A stretch of 64,000 nucleotides of DNA from Falciphora oryzae. Its lineage: Eukaryota > Ascomycota > Sordariomycetes > Magnaporthales > Magnaporthaceae. The stretch covers positions 26,249 through 90,248 of the forward strand of contig JNVV01000051.1 in the NCBI GenBank assembly GCA_000733355.1, read 5' to 3'. The notes beneath the pieces were generated by a model that had not been told where the DNA came from, made no database searches, and saw nothing but the letters and a program-made list of their open reading frames with translations. Positions 34,881 through 46,230 of this stretch are shown piece after piece; position 1 is the first letter of the stretch; every line of letters starts with the position of its first letter. A program made the position numbers and the translations under genes.

Positions 34881-35574
34881 CAGTTGAAGGGACAGAAGAA
34901 AAAAACGTACCGCAGCTGGCCAGTGCCGCCGCAGCAGCTCGGACAGGTGGTCGTGGTCCTTTGGCGTCTTGATGGCCACGAGGTCCGACTCGTCGTCTAG
35001 AAAGCGACTCGACAGGCCTCCCAGGCGGGGCGTCGACGACCTGTTGAACCAGCTCCTGTAGGCCCTCACCACCCTCTTGTTGGGGCGGCTCAGGTTGGAA
35101 ATTCTATGCTGCAGGTCGAGCGCCTCGTCTTGCCTCGGCAAGAAGCCGGGAAATGGCCGAAAGGTCATGCCTGTCAGCACTGTGTCCGAACGAGGCCAAC
35201 ATCTATCTATTCGCATAATTCTTCTATCCTTCATTCACCACGGAAAACTCACGATACTCTTTCATTGTTATCCGCAACTCGCCCAGCAAGCGCATCTGAT
35301 CCTTTGCCTCTGGTGGACCGCCCTCATCTGCACTCTGCTTGACCAACGCTTCCCAGTCCCACCTCGCTTCCTGCAGCGACATAGCCCTGGACTTGAACAT
35401 GACGTGGTCCAGCTCGCCCAGGCGCTCCTCCAGGCTCAGCATGTGGGCCTGGAGGCACAGCAGGTTCCGAGCCGCGAGCCGGTCGAACTTGCGAAAGACG
35501 AAGGCCTCACCGTCGTCGTCGGCGGCTACCCATCTCGCGACGGCCGCAAAACCGAGCTCCTCCGTGGCGGTCAT
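34408..35574 (-). pseudogene. DUF6594 membrane protein gene with one single-base frameshift
   Basis: Exons 35574-35253, 35170-34911, 34811-34565, 34471-34408. The start MTATEELGFAAVARWVAADD and the block FDRLAARNLLCLQAHMLSLEE are the DUF6594 signature of fungal accessory proteins. The C-terminus should hold three membrane helices: VANVISILAAVALLVG, ALMIAGFTGLFAVSMGLI and YAAVLVVFV. After ALLVG the reading frame slips by one base at a CCC run (34,701-34,703, GGG on the coding strand); restoring one base makes all later phases fit (297 residues). A (GA)n microsatellite lies in intron 2 near 34,855-34,880. It may be a consensus error rather than a true lesion. The function of the family is unknown. 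Confidence 0.72.
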
Positions 35575-37263
35575 GGCGCCCCGCACTCGAAGAGAGAGAG
35601 AGGTCTAAGGGGAGCTTGCCCCTGCTTGCTTGCAGGCGGGGTTATCTGTGGTTGGGCGCCAACAAGTGTGACGAGCCGAAGCCAGCCTGCCCCAAGGATG
35701 AGGCCAATCGGGGATGAAGGCTATCGGTGCCCAAGGTGCCTCTGCAGGCCGATTTGGACCACAGCTACCCTGCTTGACAAGGGGCGGAGTGGCTGGGGAA
35801 AGTAGAAAAACCCCCGCGGGGTTGTTTGTTCTTGATCCTCTCGTCCAGCTCTTATCGCGCTTTGAAAAATCGCTCAGTTATCTAGCGAATTTCAGTTGTT
35901 AACTCCACTTGGTCGCCCGGTATCTTGAACCCTCGATCGCCTACATCATCATGGCAGCTCTACGTTCAACTCCCTGAGACCATGGAGGAGACGTCGTAGG
36001 GCGGGCGGACCCACCCGTTTCCGGCGGCCGGCGCGGGGCGGTGTGAGGGGTCGCGGGGCGGTGTGAGGGGCGCTAGGCGTGAATCTGCATTCCTACGCTA
36101 GGGGACGGGGCCAGTACCCCAGAGCCGACGGGGTTAACGGCGGGCGGGGGCGAACAGGGTCTTTCGTTTCACATCATGTCAAGTACCGATGCAAGCAATA
36201 CTCTTGTTTGTGCTGCAAAATAAAACCTTCGAAAGGAGCAGGAAAGAACGGAGTGGGCTTGCCCCCCCGGCGGCATCCCCAGAGTCACATTCATCTGCGG
36301 GAGATAATGGCTGCAATTATGCAACGGGAAGGGCTGCAATTGCCCGCTCTCGCTGCGAGCCCTTGGACTGGTCGAGAAGCAGGAGGCGACGCACGACTCT
36401 CTCTCTCTCTCCAGGCCAGGAATTTTGGTAATGTGCATTATTATTTTTGCTACCGGTCGTCGTCGCTATCGCCCTGCGGTCAACCCCCGGTTCCCAATCT
36501 GCTTTGTACGGTTTGTACGCAAGGCCGAATGGAAGTGGCAGTTACAGGCGATTACGAGATGGATAGGGAGAAAGAAAGGGCCAAGAAAATGTCGAGGGGA
36601 TGCTGACAACCGAAACCGAAGCCAGGAAACAGCAGCAAATTTATGGGTACCCGTTGGATTGAGGTTGCTTACTTGCGCCGCTGCTACGCGAGACACGGCT
36701 TCGGACCGGTGCGTGCTGCGCACCTTGCCTTTCCTGCCCGACGGTGCGAGGCCTTCGCCTGGCCGTTTGTCAGAGACGGTCGTGGTGCACTTCCAGTATT
36801 CGTCAAGAGATCATTTATCAGAGTGCCGCGACGGGGGGGGACTTGGCAAGGCCTGGGAAGGCACCCCACTCAGACAGCGGAGCGCCCCAGCATTCGTTTT
36901 GATCTCGCATGCAGAAGACCCCACTTACCGGGTGCGACCGCGCTGAGAGCTGGAAATGTCGACACGTGTTGGCCAGCGTTGCGCCGACGAGAGCTGCATA
37001 AATGCTTTAGAGCGAACCTTGGCCGTTTGATAGGCTATAAATCAGAGCCGCGGGCGTGGCTGCGCACCGCTTCGTTGACGCTGTTGGGGCTGTGCGAGTC
37101 GGCCGCCCGCCTTGCAGCCTTTACCTCCCCTCGCGGCTTGACGACGCATCTTCCAGGCTCTCGACAGGCGCCCGTCGATGTTTAACCGCGGCACCCACTC
37201 ACTCCGTATCCGCTGATTGCTGACCTTTGATTCTCATTTCGTATTTACCACCTGCTTGCTGCG
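35575..37263. other. Intergenic, no gene seen
   Basis: GC-rich, with a short imperfect direct repeat near 36,035-36,075 (GGGGCGGTGTGAGGGG twice). Open frames at 36,079-37,185 have no recognisable domain or splice structure. Confidence 0.5.
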
Positions 37264-37720
37264 CGATGGAGGGGTTGTTGGGAGCAGCAGCGAGCGCCAT
37301 CGCGGTGTGTAACACAGCGGCGTGGGCCTTATACCACTGAGCCGATAGCACTCCAAAAGGTCATCAATCCAAGCTGCTGCTTGGATCGCCCGTCTGCACA
37401 GCTTATCAAAGGAGGGCAGCGCACAACCACGCGGGCTGTTACACGGTGGTCGAGCTCGTCGCAAAGGTCGGCGCCCTTTGCCTTCAGTACCCTCGCAACG
37501 TTAGAAGCGCCAAGCACGACATCGAGCGCTTTCGATAGCAAACAGAAGCCTTGGAGACAATCACCGAAGGTACGCAGCGGCTTCTACAAGGTCCATGCGG
37601 GCCTCGACTTGAGACCGCGCAAAACCTGCACAGCGCCCTTGCGAACGTGTCACAAACGGACCTCGTAATGGCGCCAACTTCAGCCCAACCGGTCGTTGGC
37701 GGGGATCTCCGACGGAATGT
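37264..37720 (+). pseudogene. Relic of an NLR N-terminal helical domain
   Basis: An ATG at 37,264 starts MEGLLGAAASAIAVCNTAA; after a stop and a shift the frame continues ELVAKVGALCLQYPRNVRSA and KHDIERF, an in-frame TAG, then ETITEGTQRLLQGPCGPRLE with a following helix. This matches the N-terminal helical region found ahead of NB-ARC/NACHT in many fungal STAND proteins. No nucleotide-binding or repeat domain follows, so the gene is a truncated relic. It supports the view that this region was once richer in NLR genes. Confidence 0.6.
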
Positions 37721-38753
37721 GATTTAGGCGGCTGATGTCCAACGCACGGACGCAAGGGCGTGCACGATGCGGTGCGCGCCGGACCATCCTGTATTTCAAA
37801 GAAGATTTCTTCCCCCCAAGCCTCTTTTTGGGAGCGTAACAGCTTATCTGCAAATTGAAGCTATTCACACTCCCAAGCCGCCACTAGGCCCCTTGTTACA
37901 CACCTTTGAGAGCCGATAGGTAGGTCGTCGAAAGTGGTGGTTAGGTGGGTTGTATTAGGAAGAATTGCAGGCCCCAAGCTGGAGGCCCTGGGTGCAAGAT
38001 ATCTGTGCCTGGAGGCCTGGTCACGTGGCCAGCCCAGGCCCTCTGTCAGCCATGACATGTGACACAGCACCCATGCTCATCTCCGGGATCGGTTGCACTA
38101 GAATATGCATCTGCGGGAGGATGCCTTTAGTGGGGCCGCCCGATGGTTCGCATCGCAACTATTGCGAACACGCCTCACTGGTATTTGAAGGAGGCAATAC
38201 CAATTCTCAGCATGGGAATTCTCGGATCATTCTTTTCATGCAAAACATTGCATCCACATTCGTCCCATTTGCACCTCACCAATTCTTTGCCAATTTTCGT
38301 TAGCACGCATTTTTGCATTTTGTTTTTACCCAATTCATCAAGAACAGCTCGGCCGAACCCAGCCCAGTGAGGTTCATGCCAGAGACCCCTCTTCTTGCTC
38401 CCCACAGCCTGTCGCCAGCAGCCTGGCTTCGGTGCTGACAAGTGCCCACCTGCCTCGTTTAGGGCAACAAAAAGAGACTGCTGGTTCGCCTGTCAAGCGT
38501 GGTTCACCACCACCAGACACTCCGTCAGGCGACCAGCCATTCGAGTCCAAACGGAGAAAGACGCCCGACCGCCATCAAAACAAGTCACCACGCCAAGCTT
38601 CGGCCACGTGCGAGGGGCAACAGATCCGAGACTCGGGACTCCCAGGCTGTACTAAGGGAGAGAAAGAAATTGTGGGAAGAAGGCAGTCCGGCGATCGCCC
38701 GCCCGCCAGCCCCCGCGCCCCGTGGGGGCCATCACAACAATCACACGCGAGGT
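37721..38753. other. Intergenic upstream of the retropepsin-like gene
   Basis: No gene supported. Two overlapping open frames from 38,432 to 38,918 are Pro/Arg/Gly-rich; one carries the true first exon of the next gene from 38,754. Confidence 0.45.
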
Positions 38754-40905
38754 ATGGCTTCGGGTCCGGCCAGCCGTCGCGGCACGGGCCCGAGCAGACC
38801 GGTGGGGGGAGGCGAACCCCCAGGGGACGCGGTCAACGAGTTACAGAAGCAGCCAGAGACCCGCCCAATTAGCCAGGAGCAACTGATCGCGGAGGTCAAG
38901 GGGATTTATTCCGGGTGAGTGACCTTCTTTCTCTTTCGTCGTTTGCGCAGATGTGGGCCCAGCGGGGCCGGGCCTTCGAGGCCTTTTTATACCACCGGAG
39001 ACCCCTGCTTTTCCCTCTCTCCCTCCCTCCCTCACGTGGGGTCCATGCGGCTCATACTAACGTGGCCTTGGCACCGTCTCAGCCTCGTGACGGTCGAGTC
39101 TCGCTGCATAGAAGTCGATACGGCCCAGACTTCCTGGAACGATAGTCAGGACTCGCCCAAATTGACGGATGACCAATGGCAATTAATATCCCTGCATAGA
39201 GCGCTGCTGCATACACACCATGGTACGTCTGTCCCCTCCTCTCATGCCTCCTTTGCTCGGCTGACACTTGCGCTCGACAGATTTTTTCCTCACTTTGCAG
39301 CATCCCTCTGCCGGGCTCCCACGCCCGCGGAGGTCCCCCTTCGGTATGCCGGAGGATGAGGACCTATTGACCAGTCCTTCACGATCGAACGCGGAATTCA
39401 TCGCAGCACAGTCAAAATTTGCACCCTTCAACTTGCTAATGGTGGACCCCAGTCTGGGAGAGTCGATGCTCCATAATCTCGAGCACGAACTTCGGTCTGG
39501 GGAGCAGATTGAAGACGAGCTGCTAAGAGTCTTCGTGCAGCGCCTAGCCTCTTCGGCAACAGGACCGGAAAATGTTGCGGCGCATCCTGCAACATCGGTC
39601 CTGGGGGAGGTCGACGGGGTTCCTGTGCGGGCTCTTGCGGATACGGGCGGTGACGGCTGCTTCGTCTCTTTGCTTTTCGCAATGCGCCACGGCCTCGCCA
39701 TCACACCAACCGACAAAGAGAGCTTCGTGCTCGGATCTGGCAAGAAGGTAATGCCGCTGGGCGAAACGGTCGTCAACTGGACATTCAAGGGAGAAAAGAC
39801 GGTCCACCCGGTCCTATGCCACGTCCTCCGCTCCATGGCGCAGCCCCTGGCCCTGGGGAATGCCTTCCTCAGGGCGACCAAGACGCTATGGGAGCATAAG
39901 CATCGGGTACTGCGGGCCGCGCGCGGCGCCGCTAAGAACCCTTTCCGTATGCACTTGCTCGGGGCGACCGAGACGGAGAGGGTGGCGGGCTACCTTGACA
40001 ACGAGGCGATACTCGCGCTTCCCGACACGGGCTCCGAAATTATGGCCGTCTCGACCGCGCTGGCCAAGCGGCGGGGCTGGAAAATCGAAAGGGGCGGGAA
40101 GGCTCAGATCGAGGTGCAGTTCGCGGACGGCTCGACCGCTTTCACTCGCGGCCTCGTCCGCGGCCTGAACTGGGATTTTGGGAACGGGGAGGGCCCCGTG
40201 GAGTGCGACTTTTACGTGCTCGACGATCTGCCGGTCGACGTCGTGCTCAGCGACGACTTCCTCTTCGAACTGGACATCTTCTCGCCGAAGTACGAGGTCT
40301 TCTTCGTCAACCGGAGCCCGGAAATCTACACGGTTGATGCCTTTTGCGGCATCTTCAAATTGCCTGGCTATCGATCCAAACAGAAGCCGGAGGACCTGGA
40401 CGTCCCTGTCGATCGTACGTGCCCCCTTTAACCACTTGCTATTGAATCCCTTTCAGCTACGGCCCTTTATCCCCTGGCGCTGACCTCTGGAACAACAGTG
40501 GAATCGCCCGAGGCCTTCACGCCCGACAGGGTGGTTCGCGAGATCAACCGGCGGAGGGAAGCCGACGCCGCCATCGAAATACTGTCGGAGCCAGCAAGAA
40601 CAAACAGGCGGAGGGATGAAGACTTGAGACGGGAGGAGTGGGGCCGGTGGAAAGAACACCACGAGAGCGCGTTAGATCAGGAGAGATCGGCGGGAAGCAG
40701 CTCTCCTGGATGCTCTAGCGGCGGCAACGGCGGTCAAGCTGCCGCCGGAGGCCCTACCCCGAGAGTAGCGCCGCCAACTTCTTCGACGCCGGCCCGGTTC
40801 TGGCGCGGATTCGGCCGAAACAGAACGGGGCCGGCACCGATACCTCTCACTCGCATCGGCGGCCCGGCTGGCTCGGCTTCCGCGGGTCAAACTAGACCCG
40901 GCTGA
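38754..40905 (+). CDS. Protein with two tandem retropepsin-like domains
   Basis: Exons 38754-38914, 39083-39222, 39281-40414 and 40457-40905 give 627 residues; all phases fit. The N-terminal part has the helical stretch EQLIAEVKGIYSG joined to LVTVESRCIEVD and LHRALLHTHHD, shared by many fungal accessory proteins. Two aspartic-protease-like units follow: one with ADTGGDGCFVS (Asp-Thr-Gly), one with PDTGSEIMAVS (Asp-Thr-Gly), each followed by a beta-rich segment ending in a VVLSDDFL-like or LGNAFL strand. Retropepsins work as dimers, so a tandem pair could fold as one pseudo-dimer. The C-terminus (from 40,500) is charged and disordered. No RT, integrase or LTR lies nearby, so this is a host gene, perhaps a domesticated one. 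Substrate unknown. Confidence 0.8.
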
Positions 40906-41156
40906 GGGGCTTGGGGGTCATTGCATGCCTCTAGAGGCCGTTACTGGAATTGGAACTAGGACGATGTTCTCCGGGGATGGCGGAATGGATAAGGGCTCAT
41001 CTGATTCCTTTTCGATATTTTTTTCTTTTCTTCTTTGGCTTACGGTGACAAAGGTTTGTCATGATTAAAGTTTGGCGACGTAATTATTCGAGGGCAGCAT
41101 GTTGTTTTATTTCTCTAGATTTTAACCTTAGGGACGGACAACTTCCTATAAACTTT
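40906..41156. other. Intergenic, no gene seen
   Basis: AT-richer 3' flank of the retropepsin-like gene. Confidence 0.5.
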
Positions 41157-41945
41157 TTACCCCTGGCTCGTACGCCTGAAACCTGCGCGACATTTCCCTG
41201 CGAGCTGTAGGAAGGAAAATTCACGCAACTCCGTCGTAAAGCTGTTAAAATTGGCGCTCCGAAAAGCCTTTCCTAATCAGATTCTTGTATGGTCCATCAG
41301 CTCCAGTAGCTCCTTGCGGAAATACACGTATTCGCTTTACCGGTCGAAAAAATCGGCGTTGTCAAGCCGCCAGGGCAGGATCCGCTTGAGCAGCTCGTCC
41401 ATATCTCCGACCCCGTCGATACCCGCCATTGTCCTCGGCCGTATAGCCCCCTGCGCTTCCAGCTCGGCATCCCACGTTTCGGTTAGGTTTTAGTTCCAGT
41501 CCATGCCCTCGAACGTGGGGCGACGACGGTTCTTTGGCTGGGGGTGCTGCGGTCCAGGGTGAAGGTGTCCCCTGGCGCGACAATCGTGCGTGGCATGGGG
41601 ATCACGATCATCGCGGACTCGGGCGAGAGGTACCTTTGGCCCGCGCCCGCGGTGAGGTTGGAGAGTGTGACCTGGGGCCAGCGCGGGTGGCTCTGTACGT
41701 TAAGGTTGTCGGTTGCGAAGGAGCCGCGGCTGTTGTTGACGAGGGAGTACTTTATGTCCATGGTGATGAAGTGCTGGGTCCGCTTGTTGGCGCCGTTGCT
41801 CTCGAGCAGCACGAGCACCTTTTGGCAGTCCTGCCTTTCGACTGCAGGTCTGCAAGTAGGTTGAGAACCACGAGCAGATGCCGGCGCCAGCTACAAAGAC
41901 GTTCTGGCACACGCGCATCAGCAACGCCCATCGCCATCGTTCTTT
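41157..41945 (-). pseudogene. Tail of a class V (GH18) chitinase / killer-toxin-like protein, decayed
   Basis: The minus strand carries the conserved segment with CQNVFVAGAGICSWF, a Cys-containing loop, DCQKVLV, HFITMDIKYS and DNLNVQSHPRWPQV. This is the C-terminal region of fungal class V chitinases of the killer-toxin-subunit type. A frameshift separates the first two blocks, and another follows near 41,500. Beyond it a second coherent frame (LPWRLDNADFFDR; EYVYFRKELLELMDHTR; FSFLQLAGKCRAGFR) ends at 41,157 and has three stops, each one C-to-T change from Gln or Arg. The catalytic GH18 domain is absent: at 41,940 the relic meets a dispersed repeat. Confidence 0.55.
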
Positions 41946-42850
41946 CAACAACAACGACGACGACGACGACGCAACTGGGCTAGAGGTGCAGAAAAGGCCC
42001 GCAAAGGTATGGGGGTGCCCGTTGCCAGCCGCGGGAAGGTCCTGCACTCCCCGCAGCCCAGGGCGCGCCCCGCGCGCGCCGATTTCGACCCTTTGTGCCA
42101 CAACCTTTTCGCACCACCCTGACCGCCCCCCGGCTTCCCTATCGCCTTCGCTCCGCGGACCGAGCCGAAGCGATTTCGAAACGCACAAGAAGGCTGCTGG
42201 CCGGTAAGCAGTTTGATACTTCGGACTGGAACCGGCCCGGCCGCCGCCGTCCCCCGCCACACGCGCGCGACTCCTCGGTCGACCGCATCCCAACGATACG
42301 CACGGCGCAAGATTGGCCTCACGCGCTTTTGTTTATCGCCACGCCGGGCTATACGGATGTATAGGTTGCATCGCACGCGCAAAATCTTCGCGCGGCTCTG
42401 TTTGCTAACCGTGAAGTGTATGAGATAGCCCTGCACTACGCCGGCAAACCGCGCAGCCTACCGTTCGATACGTAGCAAAACGCACAAAGAGCACACCGGG
42501 TTGGAATTAGGCCCTCCAGCCCCGGAACTTTTTTTTTCTTTGGCCGGGCCCAGGGGGGGTCCCGAGGTCTTTTCCAGCACTTTACCGGACGATTGCTTTT
42601 ACTACCATCAACAGCTGCGCTTACAGCGCTTTGGCGTTTATTCGTCCTTTCGCCGATTGCCCGCTCACTGACAGGAGCGCCGGAATGCGGCCCGAACTCC
42701 GTGTGCCTTCGGGTTCAAATCTGTTGGCCGCCTCGATAGCAACATGTGGCCTGGTGTTGAGCTTGGGCAGCGCTGGCACGTCATATGCCCCTTGGGAGGC
42801 AGGGACTGGTAGATCCCGACTTTTTGGCGTTGAAAAGACTCTCTCTCTCT
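41940..42850. repeat. Dispersed repeat unit with copy 3 of the core
   Basis: Begins in an (ACG)n-rich patch near 41,950, shares several blocks with 31,930-32,666 and ends in the core repeat (42,601-42,845) followed by a CT run. The core here holds GGTTCAAATCT, close to a Pol III B-box. It abuts the broken chitinase gene. Confidence 0.6.
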
Positions 42851-43896
42851 CTTGCATCATACTAGAGGAAGAAAGAAAAAACAACCGTGGTGTCAAATCA
42901 CGGAGGGCAGGGACAAGAAAAAGCGGAAAGGGAAGATGGCGTGGGAAGAGAATTGGCCCGGAGGTGGTGCACTCTATTTAGCAAATTTGCTCGTCACCAC
43001 AGGAAGGCCCTCTGGACGCGGTGACAAGTGCCGGGTTCCCAAGAAAAGGCTTACCGACCTCGGTGAAAGTATCTATCTATTTATAGTACGTGATGTTGCG
43101 ATACATGGGTCCGATATCCCTTTGTCATGTTGAAGACCTGGTCAGAGAGAGAGCAGCTGTTATCCATCGTTGGCGAGGCTGTTGTCATGGGCGTCTTCAA
43201 GGGCAATGCGGCGGTGGCCGACAGCACGGCCACGCTAGGCCCCAAAAGAGGCTCCAGTACAGCCAAGTAGTACTCTACGCTCCGCCCATCTGTGCTTGGT
43301 AGGGAATGGAGTTCCCTCCACAGAAAGACCGACTTCGCAACGTTGCCCGTTGGTGGGGTGTATCCCGTAATGTTGGCGGCCGCTGCAGCAAGCGCCGCTG
43401 CCGTGGTCGCTGCTTTGACCGCCTTGTTGAAGTCGATGACGCTGTGGACCCGGTCGGCATATTCCCATATAGTGGCGAGCCTCGTGCGCTTCTGGGTCTT
43501 TAGAGGCTTGTGGCGTGAGTCGCACTGCTCGAGTTCGTTCCGTGTCCGAGTGGCATCGCAGATGTCCTTGGCGGTGCAAGGGCCTTCTCCCTGGGCGAAC
43601 TGCGCCGAGTGAACTGGTTGAGAGGGCTGTGTTTTGCGAATCCATCAAGTTACGGCGGATGCGGGCACGGCACGCGTTTGGAGACTGCTCTTCAGGGGTT
43701 TTGACGCATTTCGCGCCACACCATGCAGCGAAGTTGTGTGTGGGTTGTGATTGGTTGGATTAACGCTGTGGCTGGGGAACGTGACTTGTTTGACCTTCGC
43801 CCCAAGACTCACTCGGTGACAACAATTTTGTGCTACTATCATCATCGCAGGCTTCCTCGTCGCCTCGCAATCCGCATCCTCGCCACAACGGACACG
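42851..43896. other. Unassigned region upstream of the transporter
   Basis: A minus-strand frame (about 43,612 down to 43,085) reads smoothly with an Ala-rich helix after WEYADRVHSVIDFNKAV. It may be a relic of the helical N-terminus of an accessory protein, but I cannot assign it. The last part is the probable transporter promoter. Confidence 0.3.
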
Positions 43897-45736
43897 ATGG
43901 AAGCAGAAAGGGCCCAACTTCTGGCCCATTCCCGAGGCTCGGAGCTTCGAGTCTCGCTTGAAGGCAGTGAGGAGCCCATTCCCGACGAAGGCACCAAGAA
44001 GACGAGGCGGGTCCCCGACCGCCTGCCGGTCGCTGTGTATCTGGTCATAATGATTGAGATGTGCGACAAGTTTGCCTTCTTCGGCCTGAGCGGGCCGCTC
44101 CAGAACTATCTCCAGAATTCCTGGGACGATCCGCTCCGTCCGGGGGCCATCGGTGGGTTTTTTCCTGCCTGCAGACAGGATGCATCGCCGCGGTCCTGTG
44201 TCCATTGTCCAACCTTGCCTGACCGAGTCGAGTCGCCTATGTGCAACTAGGGCTTGGACAGGCGGGCGCCACGGCAGTGAACCAGCTCTTCATGCTCTGG
44301 TGCTTCGTCACGCCAATCGCCGGCGCCGTCGTCGCGGACCAGTACCTTGGCAGGGTGAGGACCATCACGTATGCGAGCGTCGTCTACCTTGCGGGGCTGG
44401 CTGTCCTAGTTGCGTCGTCTCGTCTCGCCCCGAGACCTGCCATGGGCGGGCTGCTCGTTGCCATGACGCTGGTCGGAGTAGGCACCGGAGGCATCCGGCC
44501 CAACGTCAACTCGCTAGTCGCCGAGCAGTACGAGCCGCCGGCGAACCCTGTGCGGAGGCTTCCGAGTGGGGAGTCTGTGTACGTCGACGTAGACTTGACT
44601 CTTCAGAGGTTTGTTGGAAACCGTGTCCCCCGCCCCTGCAACTGTGCCCACCCTTTTTGCGCCTCGAACTAATGGCCGCCTGCCGCAGGATATTTATGAT
44701 ATTTCTCCTTCTTGTCAACTTGGGTTCCATGTCCTCAGCCGTCACCACCACAATAGAACATCGGTACGGATTCACTGCTGCCTTCTCGCTGCCCGCCGTC
44801 GCTTTCATCCTAGGCTTCGCCGTGCTGCTCACCAGGCGGCACTACTACACCACACAGCCACCGGCCGGCTCCGTCGTCCTTCACGCCGTGCAAATGCTCT
44901 GGCTGGCGCTCCGGAACGGCCGCGATCTGGACGCCGCACGGCCTTCGCGCCAGCGGGGGCCAACCCCCCGACGGCTGCCATGGACCGACTCTTTCGTTGA
45001 CGAGGTGCAGGCGGCGCTGTCCGCCTGCAAACTGTTTCTCTTCCTTCCATTCTTCTGGGCTGCTTACAGCCAGATGCTCACCAACTTTGTCTCGCAGGCT
45101 GCCACTATGGAGACCTCTGGGATTCCCGACGACATCCTCGTCAACCTCGACCCGTTGACCATCATCGTCTGCATCCCGCTTCTGGAATATGTCGTCTTTC
45201 CTCGCCTTCGGAGGCTCGGCATTGAGATGAGCCCCATTGCTCGCATCGTGCTGGGGTACGCTCTCGCCAGTCTCGGGCTCGCGTACGCCGCCCTCGTCCA
45301 GAGGGCCATCTACTCTTCCCCGCCGTGCTTCGAGCATCCCCGCGCCAAGGGCTGCCACGGAGGGACGGTCCCGAACCAGATCCACGTGACGGTCCAGATA
45401 CCGGCCTACATCCTGATAGGGCTTTCGGAAATTCTCGTGTCGGTTACGGGTCTGGAATACGCCTACACCAATGCGCCGGCTTCGATGAAGTCGTTCGTCA
45501 TGTCCCTCTTCATCTCGACGTATGCGGCCGGGTCGGTCATCGCCCTCGGAGTCACCGCCTTTGCGGTGGACCCAAACTTCGTGTGGATCTACACGATCCT
45601 CGGCCTGGAAACGGCCATCGCTGGCTCCGCCTGCTGGTACTTCTTGTCCGCTGGCAAAGGTTCTGTCCAGAAGGGCCTGCCTGTCCCGGGGACCGAGCCA
45701 CCGACACTCCCCGGCCCTGCAGGCTTGTGCGTCTAG
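43897..45736 (+). CDS. PTR/POT-family peptide transporter
   Basis: Exons 43897-44152, 44251-44608 and 44689-45736 give 553 residues. The N-terminal tail is cytosolic and acidic. VYLVIMIEMCDKFAFFGLSG opens helix 1. Family signatures include AGAVVADQYLGR, GVGTGGIRPNVNSLVAEQY and, near the end, LGLAYA, PAYILIGLSEILVSVTGLEY, APASMKSFVMSLF. Twelve membrane helices are expected. Such proton-coupled carriers import di- and tripeptides (PTR2-like), and some act in secondary-metabolite clusters. The central loop looks shorter than in housekeeping PTR2. The gene is co-oriented with the PLP-enzyme fusion 0.5 kb downstream, separated by an N gap. Confidence 0.88.
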
Positions 45737-45989
45737 GCCCTGCTCGAACCAAAGCGATAGGCATCTCGATCAACTCGGCATCTCAATTAACCCGAGCGGC
45801 ATTTTAATCAACTCGTATGGTTTTATCAGCCAGCCCACGCAGCGGACAACGCGCTTGCATCTTTCCGGCCCATTAGTCTAGCTCCGGATATTGTCCCAAG
45901 TCCTTCGCATCCAACATGCATCCTTGGGGCGTGGGGGGCAATCGAATTGAGCCGAGAAGAATCCGTGTGCAAACTGTCGACGTGACGTT

Positions 45990-46039
45990 NNNNNNNNNNN
46001 NNNNNNNNNNNNNNNNNNNNNNNNNNNNNNNNNNNNNNN
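45990..46039. other. Assembly gap (50 N)
   Basis: A run of 50 N in the intergenic space between the transporter and the PLP-enzyme fusion. The upstream promoter of the fusion gene is therefore partly unknown. Confidence 0.95.
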
Positions 46040-46230
46040 CCCTGCCATCCTCGACACGGCCTCACCAACATGAGGCCTGACCGAACGACAGCGCCGCACA
46101 TGAGCCTCCCACACCGTACAGACTAAATAGAAGGTGGAAGAGCTTTGCTACCCGAGGCTTGCGAGATGGGCCGGTCGGTACTGTGTCCGACAAGCTTGCC
46201 TGCCTGCCGCCTGTTCTCGTTGCTCTCAGA

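Noticed and set aside
36079..37185. Overlapping open frames of 170-180 codons
   Set aside because: They show no motif, no consistent exon structure and no resemblance to fungal families.
43085..43612. Possible STAND N-terminal domain on the minus strand
   Set aside because: The resemblance is limited to a short helical stretch, too weak to call.
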